From contig NC_092579.1 of NCBI RefSeq assembly GCF_037975245.1, forward strand, positions 2,659,001-2,723,000: DNA of 64,000 nt, written 5' to 3'. This DNA comes from Apostichopus japonicus. Taxonomy: Eukaryota > Echinodermata > Holothuroidea > Aspidochirotida > Stichopodidae. The notes below the pieces were generated by a model. The model was not told the origin of the DNA. It was given only the letters and a program-made list of their open reading frames with translations, and did no database searches. This document shows positions 24,401 to 36,400 of this stretch, one piece after another (position 1 is the first letter of the stretch; each line of letters starts with the position of its first letter). The position numbers and the translations under genes were made by a program.

Positions 24401-27400
24401 AGACATCTGTTGCCAATTAATAAGTATCTTGTGAGTTGCACCATAGTTCCTTGAAACATATCAAATGCTTGGTTTAATTTTCTAAAGAAGAAGCTGTCAC
24501 AACCTTTTGAGTTTAAAGTCCTTGGGTTGCTGTGTTATGTATGTATAGATATAAGCATCATTTATTCTTGTACCAGTTTTACGGGGGGGGGGGGGGGGCG
24601 TCTTTCTAATGTATTCTATAGCACAATAATTCCTGAGTATTATGGTCTACAAGGACACCATGGTTGGAACAAAGGCATCATGTATTTCCATAAATTCCTT
24701 ACCATATTGTTATTCTAAGCAGTTGTTAAATGTGTGTACAAAAAGAGGTGTTAGTGAGGTCTTTCTTTCCATTGAATGGTAGACACACAACCAGCCTTTA
24801 TCTGTATGTTGCAACCGAGTTCGGGGAAAAACTAGGTGAACTTTACTGAAGCAAACCCTTAGCCTAAGATTCCTCTGTTTGATTGATCTGTTTGTTAAAA
24901 ACATATATCTGTTTGTAGAACTGCATGGGTTATTGGTAATTTATTTTTGCTTTTTTCAGAGATGATAAACCCAATCAGCACCTAGCTGGAATTTGACATC
25001 CCAACATATAAAATAGGCTAAGAACAGAATATGTACACCTGTACATACTGCACTGCTGCACTATAAAGCATAGCACCCAACATAATTAGTTTAACTGCTC
25101 AGACCGGTTAAACTCAGAAGAGATCTGTCCGGATATTACACTAAAGCAACCTGAACACAAGCTGGGTCATGAGACCTCTGATTATTAAATTAAATTGTTA
25201 GATTTAATTAGGGATTTTGTCGGGAGGGAAGTTATTTTTTGTTTTCGATCTAGTTGCAAACTAGAAAGTAAATTATTCCACTTGCAGCTGTGCGCTTGAA
25301 ATGACCTAAATTGATCATGTGCAGTCCATTTTAAATACTGTCAAGAAAGATTGAAACAAAGTATACAGATGATATCAGTGGCGGAGTGTCCATACAGTCA
25401 GGGGAGGCGGATGCCCCCCCCCCCGACGGACTCAAATGGGCTGCTGGCGCCCTTTTCAGCTTTTTACCACTTTTTACTTGTTTGCAATTATTGACTTTTT
25501 ATTGTGCTCTCATCTACCTATTGACATTTGTCACATTATCTGCAAATTAGCAAGGCTCGGAAAGAGTCATTTCCGGCGATCTAGGGAGTATCTTTACTAA
25601 AAAAAAATCTGTACGCTCCGAGCCAACCTGTGGTGGCGCTCCGCTTAGTTAGTGTCGAAACGCCCCTACAGACCATTCTCGCCCCCCAGACCAATACCCC
25701 TAGCTCCGCCACTGGCTGATATTTAACTTTAAAATTCAATCCTTGGTAAGTTATTGTTTTCTTATGACCTACAGTAGTACCATCTTAGACATGATATAAG
25801 TGTTTCATTTGTGAAGTCTTTGAAGTTAAAATCTAAACCACACAAAACTTCTGAATCTCTCAGCTTTGTTACAAAGTCACAATTTATTAAACCATGGAGG
25901 ATCAACACAGGTCTACATAACTTATGTAAGCTCCCCCAAATGTTTTTCATCTCCACTTTTAGCCATGTACCAAACATATATTTGCATGACACTGGACTCA
26001 ATACTTACACTTATAGGGAAATTAACCAAGCTGTAATTTCTATTCCACATCTTTAGATAACTCTTCCTGACATCCAGACAAAGAGATTCCCCCTTGAACT
26101 GGTTGTAGTATTAATTCTACATAATAGAGCTGAGGTGAATTACACAGATACATAAACATGTTGGCACTTTAAACTATCCCATCACATGACAACATCCTCT
26201 CTCCTTCTGGAAGCTTCCTAATGACCTCATGTGACCTCCATTGTTACCAAAGATCAATAAATATGGACCATTATTGTTTTCAACAGGGTCAATAGGTCAA
26301 GTTGAGCACTTGCCAAGAAATCAGTTTCCCATACAAGGGTACCTCAATGATAGAAGAACATGCAAGCTCCAACAGTACATCATCTGGTAATAAAGATGGT
26401 CTACAAAACACAATACAGCACTAATAACTGTGTGCTGTTACAAAAGTGACCTTTAGAAACAAAAGTGGTCACAGAGGAAGGGGGAGGGAGGGGGAGGGAG
26501 GGGGAAGCGGGAGGGAGGGGGAAGCGGGAGGGAGGGGGAGAATGCAGGAGGTACAAGGATAAACAGACAATATTTGACAATTACTGGCAAAGGTGCTAAA
26601 ACCTTAAATAAAACTTGGTCGTGTGCAGGAAGAAGGAAGTGTGTATGGAGTGGTACACCTGTTGTTGTTGTTGTTGTTATTGTTGTTGGAGAGGATGAGG
26701 GCAGTACAACAAGGGAAGAATAATAATCCCTTACAAAAGATGTAACCAAAACAAAAGTGAACAAGTGTTGGAAGGAGAGGGGGGGGGGAGGGTCATACAA
26801 GCTGTTGTAGGAGAGAATTTAAGAGATCCATGGATGTCAGAATGATGGGACCAAAATTTCAAGCATGAAAGCTCAGTCACTGAAGAAGTTAATTTGCAGC
26901 ACTTCATTCTATCTGCAGTGCTAAGGTTGTGGGGAGACAGGTAAGCAAGGAACAAAGTCAATTTTGCAGTACTTCATTCTTCCATATAAAACTTTTCTAA
27001 TCATATATCTTTTAGTAACTCCAGCTTTCCTCATTAAGCAGAGATGTTTTGATTGCTATGTAACATCTCCAAGCAACTTATACATAGCTCCCAACTCTTG
27101 AGAAGGCAAATGCTGGTCCATGCCAGGAATCGCCGTCCTGGGGGAGGGTATAAGGGGGTGTCTCCTTCCCCTATTGAATTTTTTTGGAATCCTGGTGATG
27201 CCTACATGTAAAACGGTGGCACTTAGGCTTTTGTCACCCAAAATTTTCTGAGAAATATGCATTTTTTTGTGTGTAACATCAATAAATTGAATAGTCGGTG
27301 ATAATTCATTCTTTCCCGTGGCATGAAAATGTTCGCTGCTCGCCCCAATGAAAGAAATACAGGCTAATTTGAGGTTGAAATGATGCTGTAAAGGAGGTTT

Positions 27401-30400
27401 TATACTCTATTATGCTAAATGCTAAAGAAATGATGGTTGCTAAGTCAAAATTTGATGCAATTTTTTTATGTATACTTGACAATTACAATGCGGGTTTTTC
27501 GGACGCTTGCGTGGGTCAGCGGGTTTGGGTGTTAGAATGCGGGTCCAACCCGCGAAATGCGGGTCAGTTGGGAGCTCTGCTTATAAATATACTCAGCAGA
27601 GAAGTGTACGGTTTGTCCCAACATTAAGCACTTTCTTCCTGTCCAAAATGATAACCATGAAACTGATTAAAGGCAGGCATGCTACTGTAGCTTTGAAATG
27701 TCAAAGCTTGTCTACTCATATAATGCAACAAACAAAGAAGGATCAGAATCAACAAAAACTTTTCCCAAAGGAGACAGTAATTGAAATGACTGACACCAGC
27801 AGATCTCATGATAACAACTGATTTAATTTTTCTAATTACAACTTTTTCTTTCCCTCAATTCCAGTTACTGGAATTTACCTGAAGTTATCTTGTAACATTT
27901 CTAAGACCCTCTATATAGATATGATTGAAATCTTAATGAGTTGAAAAATCCAGACCAGTGAAAAACTTCCAGCCTCCACCGGGGTTTGAACCAGGGCCTC
28001 CTGCTCCTTTAGAGCTATATCTTAAAATGCACCCCAGAGCTTACAGTACAGTACTAAGAGAATTTTTCACTCACTTGTGACAAGTTCTTCCACCTCTATA
28101 TCAGCTTCCTGAAAGACTGGTTTAACTTCATGAGAATAGATTTGCTTGGCATTTCCTGGTCCACTGAATGGATTGATGCAAACCAGAAATTTCCTCTTAC
28201 GGCGGCGACTGCTGAGAGGGTAGTCTGTGGCATCTGTGGAACAAAATATGAAGGGTTTAATGTTTTTGTGAAAAATATATGAATTTTACAGGTTTTTGCT
28301 CCTGATAGCTTTCAACAAAATAGCCTCAAATGACATAGAAATGCTTCAACTAAAAAGATCAAAAGCATATAAGACATTTTACAAATTTTTCCAATTTTTG
28401 TTTTGTTTTGTTTTTTCTAACCTCACCATGCCCTATCATTTCTGTATCTTGTTGGCTAATCAGATCACTGTGTTCTAGCCTACGTTTGGCACAGTACAAG
28501 ATGGAATGATCGATTACCAGTCTGTATAGGCATTGGTAGATCACAGTCTGTACTTATAAACAAGACCACTGGGTACTAGCCTATGTTTGGCTCAGTGCAA
28601 GATCGAATGATCGATTACCAGTCTGTATACAGTAGGTATAGGTAGATCACAGTGTGTACATGTACAGGAGACAGAACTGGTACTGGGAAATGAACTAAAT
28701 GCCTTTGTTTGTACTTCCTTCTTCATGTCTCGACTAGGTTTATTGTTGCTGTAGAAGGCATTGTAGATCTATGCAGACATCACTTCTGTTTATAAGCACA
28801 CATAGACTCACTGTTTATGCAACCATTACCACATGCATAGTTGACAATACCTCATATCCTTCAAATGTGTCAAATTTATGTCTGCATGGAATGTGCGTTT
28901 AGAGTTTTTAAAGGTAAATACATTCATTGTCCAAACAAGCCCATTTGAGTGAGAATTAAAACAACTTCTTTGTGGGAGTTTTCTATGTTACTGAGAAGGA
29001 AGACATTTAGGTTTCTATGACGATACGCTATGTCAAACATCAGACAGTACTCATTATTTGTTTTCTTTAGAGTAGACACAAACCCAGCCATCAATATGTG
29101 ATGTAGAGACAAATTAACTGACACAAAAAGAACCTTCACCAAAATGGAAAAGATAACTTTATTCCATATTTGAGAGATATCACAGAGCTAATGTTACGTC
29201 ACATGTAAGGCTGAAGACTTGATCAAGTCTAATCATGAGCCACATTTGCTTCAATGTTTTTAGTTTTTCTTTATTTGATTACAATTGTTTATTTTTTGTG
29301 TAATGGCGATGGGTTCTTCAAATAACTGAATATGAAACATTGAACATCATAACATGACCGAATGAAATGTTTCAGTCCCTGGACAAGATCTCTGTCATAT
29401 TAAAGGGAGTGAAGACTTGTGCACAAAGAAACCTCTGATGCCGGTAATCTGACCTAGTTTCGAATTTTTGAGGTGTAACAGAAGTGTTAGACACCACCAT
29501 CAATCCCAGAAAATACATACTAGCTTGCTACCCTTCCGTAATTAGACACTAGTGTACAGTCAATACATGCAGCTACGGTTAATACCAATAACACAGTGTA
29601 CATAGCAGCGTGGACATCTCAACAGGGACTTGTTATGAAACTACCTGGTTGAGATAAAAGATAACAAGGTATCACGTTTCATTACTGTCTCCATTTTGTA
29701 GGGACAAGAAGAAAACTTCACTTGCAAGCAACGGAAGTTAACTATTTTCAGAGGGCGGCATGCGGTTTGGGGCGAGTCTTCAATGCTTTTAAGCCAATAA
29801 TGATTGTTGGGCTTTTGTGTCTCCATTTAAGGATCTGTCTTGCGTTTTGCACTTGCACAGTATTGTACACCATCAAAAGTACAATAAATATTATTTGTGC
29901 TTATCGTTATGGAAGACAGCAGATCTATATCAGCCTCCCATACTTGATGCATGCATTTATTTTACAGTACAAACTAAATAGTTGACAGTAATAAGCTTTA
30001 ACCCTGTAATGTACTTATTGTTTCCAGGATACAAAAGGCTGTGGAAAACTGTGCAGGAATATGGAATAAGAGAGAGCGGGCACTGGGCATGGTTTAGGAT
30101 TTGGGATGGGGTATTGGGGAGGGAGGCGCAGGCAGTGCTAAAACTTTGCCGAGTTGGTAGGAGCATGATGAGGCAAGTCAGGGCAAATTTTTGACAGTAG
30201 TCTTGTCGTCCAAGAGTTTGTTCGATCAACCGAAATCGGCTGTCGTCCTACAAAGGACTAGTTGTTTATATCAAATTCAAGTTGATTTTAACTTAACACT
30301 CCCAAATAGGCAAAATGATAAATTGGTATTGCCCTCCGTCACGTCGGAGGCCTAAGATCCAATCAAAGGGGTTGAGTTTTGCTGGCCCAAAAGCCGGTCT

Positions 30401-33400
30401 TATAATACCACCAAACCTGGTGTTCTATATTCATCAAGAGGGGCACAACTCTCCTACATTGTACATCTATTTGTCATCTTTTTATAATACTGCCACATAT
30501 TTTTTGGAGGACCGCATTTGCTGTTTGAACAAACAAAATGCTAAACCTGGTTAAATCCCAGGGACAACTGGGAACAAAGATCCTCAAAAAATTGCCATGA
30601 AAGTGCACCTAGTCAGACTGCATGAAGACAGGTAACGGAGGAGCGAGGTAAATACTTGGTGACTTCATGCAAAGGAACCTTCTCATGGTGATATCAACCT
30701 GAATAGCAAAAAGTAACACATTGTCCAACCATATATATATGCAGTTAACATGTAAATTCTATACCTGAGTTATTATTGTGCAAATTGTAAACAATATTGT
30801 TAACGCTGCATACCATTATAACCAATATTGCAAACTGTATACGGTGAGTCTGCACGCCCTAGTTCTATATAGTATTAGAGTGTTAAGTGTATGCTGTGTA
30901 TTGATCTACAGTACACTAACAGTACACTTCCCTGTTGTATAAACAAATGTAAGAAACACAGGAAAAGTGGGTAGGCAAATTAAAGCCAAGGAAAGCTGAA
31001 GTACAGAGCTTAAAATTTATCTACGTTAATGCTATATATATATAAAGCTGAAGTACAGAGCTTAAAATTTATCTACGTTAATGCTATATATATACTGTAA
31101 AGCTGAAGTACAGAGCTTAATATTTATCTACGTAAATGCTATATATATAAAGCTGAAGTACAGAGCTTAATATTTATCTACGTTAATGCTATATATAAAG
31201 CTGAAGTACAGAGCTTAAAATTTATCTACGTTAATGCTATATATATATAAAGCTGAAGTACAGAGCTTAAAATTTATCTACGTTAATGCTATATATATAC
31301 TGTAAAGCTGAAGTACAGAGCTTAAAATATATCTACGTTAATGCTATATATATACTGTAAAGCTGAAGTACAGAGCTTAATATTTATCTACGTTAATGCT
31401 ATATATATATAGCTGAAGTACAGAGCTTAATATTTATCTACGTAAATGCTATATATATATAAAGCTGAAGTACAGAGCTTAAAATTTATCTACGTTAATG
31501 CTATATATATACTGTAAAGCTGAAGTACAGAGCTTAAAATATATCTACGTTAATGCTATATATATACTGTAAAGCTGAAGTACAGAGCTTAATATTTATC
31601 TACGTTAATGCTATATATATATAGCTGAAGTACAGAGCTTAATATTTATCTACGTAAATGGCTATATAAAGACTACGTCTATGATACTTAATGTCAGTTG
31701 GAAAAGAAACCTGAACATAAACAATTTAATCATCTATATATAAGTATGAGAGCAATGTATACATCAAACCAAACACAAAACTTGGTTTTGGCAATTCTTG
31801 CAAGTAATGCATTAAGTACTATATATTACACTGTACCAAATGTTACCAGCTGTGGTAGTCTAGGTAGATTAAGTGCATCAGTAGAATGGAGACAGGTAAG
31901 AGAGGAGTGAAGTAAATTACATTATACCAGATTAACAAAACAGACTTGTCATGATATTGAATATTATCTGTGAGGGAGGAGGGTCTTGTTACAGACATGG
32001 GCGTCAACAGGTGGGGGACGGGGGGGACATGTCCCCCCCACTTTCAAAAGTGGAGGGGATATCATATCATTTGTCCCCCCCACTTTTCAGAGCAGTTATT
32101 AAACAAATCACATGCATATGCGCGATTTTCTATCACAATTGCTGAGCTGATTCAAGTAGAATCTAACTTAAGAATCATTATCAATAAATTGCACTGGAAA
32201 TTAGAACAGTGCTTGGCCCTTTATCCCCATTCCTCCGATATTCACCCTCCCCGCTTCGTCCGAGACCTCTGATAAAAGTTTGTGCGATGTTTGAACGATG
32301 TTTTAGAGTGTTTTGTGGAAGCACCCCTTCTCGCCAGAAATGGAATTCCCCTTGCCCTACACTGTGAATCAGAGAAAACGACGCATTTCAACTTGAAAAC
32401 AAGTCGAAGACCCCACCAGGAAGGTAATATCATATATTTTAGGCCCTACAGACAGTATTCTGCCTGTATGCAGGGTATTATATGATACCAAACTACCGAA
32501 AATATTTCGTTTGAGATGGACGCTGTGTAATTCGTTTCCCTTGGTGTCAGAACGGCATCTTTCTACCAGTACTTTCTGTCGGAATTTAGTTTTGTGAGAC
32601 AAAATTTCTCCTCACAGATCTGGTTCTGATGTAACTAAAAACGACTCAGGAAGGCCGTCTCCTGCGATCTAGGGGGTCTTATGTACCCAAAATTTTCTGG
32701 TACGCTACGCGCCAACCAATGGTGGCGCTCCGCTTAGATAGTATAGTGTCCCCCCCACTTTCTGAAACCTGCTGACGCCCATGGTTACAGATTCAGTTTT
32801 CATGTTACATGAACCTCACCATTTGAGCTAGCCAAGTGAAACGGACACTTCACAGAGAAGATGGACGGTGCCACAGGCTTCTACATAAGCAGTACTGAAC
32901 GTACTGTGGGACTTAACTTACTGATTTTGCCTGAATACAATGTTGCTGTAGATCACAAAACAGGAAGTAATAAAACAAGCAATCAGGTCCTTACATAAAA
33001 TATTCTTAGTACATCTTCAAAGCACAGACTTCGTCATGGCATCTTGTTCTTTTGCTTTCCCATGCTGACTATAATTTGCACAAACATTATGGCCCTTTGT
33101 GTTTCATTAGTAGTTTAAGCCCTCATTGACTGTGAATTGCTGACAATATAAGCAAACACTTGAGATACTGTATGCTGCACAATATTACGCTATTTACTTA
33201 TTATATCTTTATGTTTTCCCCCTCTCCACTCCCTTCCCTCAACCCTCCCCTCCCTTCCCTCAACCCTCCCCCTCCCTTTCCTAAACCCTCCCCTCTCTCC
33301 TCCCTGCCCTCAACCCTCCCTCTCCCCTCCATCCTCTCCCTCCCTCCACAAAATTTTGCAGTCATTTCTACGACATGCAACAAAAAGAAACATGCATTGA

Positions 33401-36400
33401 ATGAGCAGGAGTACTGACTGAACATGCAAGTAGAATTGACAATACATACATCTGCATGCTTTCTACATTGATGATACTGTCTGTTAATACACCTTCATAT
33501 TACTTTCCCGATTATTATTTATACGTCTGCTTCTACATTGATGATACTGTCTGTTAATTACACCTTCATATTACTTTCCTGATTATTTATATTTATACGT
33601 CTGCTTTCTACATTGATGATACTGTCTGTTAATTACACCTTCATATTACTTTGGATTATTTATATTTATACGTCTGCTTTCTACATTGATGATACTGTCT
33701 GGTAATTACACCTTCATATTACTTTCCTGATTATTTATATTTATACGTCTGCTTTCTACATTGATGATACTGTCTGTTAATTACACCTTTATATTACTTT
33801 CCTGATTATTTATATTTTTTCGTCTGCTTTCTACATTGATGATACTGTCTGGTAATTACACCTTCATATTACTTTCCTGATTATTTATATTGATACGTCT
33901 GCTTTCTACATTGATGATACTGTCTGGTAATTACACCTTCATATTACTTTCCTGATTATTATTCATACGTCTGCTTTCTACATTGATGATACTGTCTGTT
34001 AATTACACCTTCATATTACTTTCCTGATTATTTATATTTATACGTCTGCTTTCTACATTGATGATACTGTCTGGTAATTACACCTTCATATTACTTTCCT
34101 GATTATTTATATTGATACGTCTGCTTTCTACATTGATGATACTGTCTGTTAATTACACAGGTCTTCATACATTCCTTTCCTGATTATTTCACTCAGTTCA
34201 TTCTCTCCACTCATCTTTTACTGTATCTATCTTGACAACCTAGATTTCCTGAAACTAAGTGAAATTCAGTGTGTGTGGACTACAATAACCCTCCTACTAT
34301 AATATATAATGAATAAGAAATGAAAATGAATACGAACAGTACAATATTATACTGTATATGTGCGCAGAGTGCACAGAAACTGAAAGCCTGACTGATCAAT
34401 CATTATTTTAAGCAGCCACATCTCCTTTCACGACCACTGTGGTATAAGTATCTAGCATGCGAGGTCTCTCATTTCTTAATTTCAGCCCACTTTGCTTGTT
34501 CTGTCTGGTTGCTAGGTAATATAAAAGCATGACCAGTTTTAAGGATAAACGATCAAAATCTGTAGACTTCTTGTAGTATGTATGAAGCATCTAGCATACT
34601 GTAGCAAACAACTTTGCATTGCACAGAGTCATCTGCGAGGGATGTATTGATACGGTACAATACATGTAGTTTGGGTGAGAAAGGATAATTGATCAAACGA
34701 GAAAATGAGACCAATCGCTTAGAGCACTTTATAGTGTTTAATAATAATTGCATAAAACCTACAGTAAAGTTACGATATAACAAAGATTCTGAGTATGTTG
34801 TATTCGGGAACCTCTACTGGGTATTTGATACATGATGTACAATAAATTCACAGGATGTTCAAAATGTTTCAAATTGACACATGTAGGTATATTACAGGTT
34901 CATAACTATATTAAAGCCTTGGAAAGGAGAATCCTGATGAAAACTGCTTTATACGGAGAACGTAGTACTTGAAGACCATGTACAGTATGTTTGATAAACA
35001 CTGCAGTATGTTTAGTGCTGGAGAAGTATCTGCCAAGAGACAGAAGGAGAGAAGTTGTTAACTCCCCTCCTCCCTTCCCTCCCCTTCCCCTCCCCTCTCC
35101 TCCCATTTCTACAAGAGGTTTGATATCTGACTAGTAAATTATATCAGCAATACAAAAATAATAAAACATGAAATAATCCTGACAAATTTTGATATCAAGT
35201 TGTACCACAGCTATTACAGGAATCATCATCAGGACATGTTTAATATTCTTGCTAACTCTTGTAGCAGCCTAGTTTTCTCAGGACCTATTTAATATTTGTG
35301 CTAACTCCTTGTAACAGCCTAGTTTTGACCATTCTTTTAACATGTGTGAGTAAATACACTACAGGTGCACACAATCACACATGTACAGATGATGTATGCA
35401 TTTAAATAACCATTTCATTCATCTAGGGCCATAAATCCAGATCGATACCTGTCCATCTATAGAAACTCATCAAAAACAAATGAAATCTATTGTGAAATAA
35501 TTAACATCTATGTATAGATCAAATTTAGAAAATTCAACTTTCCCCTGCTGCATCAGCCCTGTACCCAAACCCAGTATATGTCAATAGATCTATACAACTC
35601 TAACTCTTAAGTTACCACAATCATGAAGGTGAAAGGTCAACATACCCCTATGACATCATAGTTCTAATCTTTGGTCTTCAATTGATTTCATGCATGATTA
35701 ACTACCGATAACTCAAGAAGAGAATTGAAGGAAACAATACAGCAGGACACAAGACCATGTGACCATTTTTAGTATTTTACCCTATAATAACTATTAACCG
35801 CACACCTACGGAACTCAACTACACTGGTGATAAACAAAGGCATGGTTGCCTGATACTATGATCGCACCACCATGATTCAACAGAAAATATCTCAAAGGCC
35901 TGTGTACGCATCCAGGCTCGTTTGCTACCCATATCCTGTTACCAACAATAGCAATATTATAATGGCTTCTAGGTAATGTACTGTGTGGTGTGATTGACTG
36001 TAGTATCGAGCTATAAAAATAAAATGTAAGTAATCAAGAAAAGTGTCAGCAGAACAAGATATGATTCCCAACACAGAACTTTGGTCTTGACATATGAACT
36101 ATCCAACAGAATTAACAGAAATCTAATTAGCGATATAGTTTATGAAATTAAGGCTTTTAATATTTTCACATTAATTTTTTTATTTGTATCATGATGGCAA
36201 TTAAGTCAACTGATAGTTAAGTTTTGTTTAGTAGACAGACAATCAAGGTGAAAATGTGGTGAACAAATTTAAGATTGAAGCATTTTTGTGAAATTAAACT
36301 TTTCATACTGTATGTGCAAAAACAGCATTCCTTTATGTTTGCAAATTGGCTAATTAATTCAAATATCAATTTGTATTGAGGAACGTTTATATTCTAGTAC

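Larger units (their letters stand above)
23455..28074 (-). other. SPHK intron 2 (4.6 kb)
   Basis: Contains the 29-bp minisatellite 23577-23992, a 16-G run at 24583-24598, the hAT element 25376-25714, the G-rich tract 26463-26538, the inverted-repeat element 27083-27579 and a tRNA-like SINE fragment 27945-28010. Confidence 0.7.

Noticed and set aside
26453-26961. Pro/Ser-rich minus-strand frames
   Set aside because: Arise from the G-rich tract and (GTT)n repeat; low complexity in an SPHK intron.
33160-33425. Pro/Leu-rich (plus) and Gly/Arg/Glu-rich (minus) frames
   Set aside because: Translation of the polypyrimidine tract.
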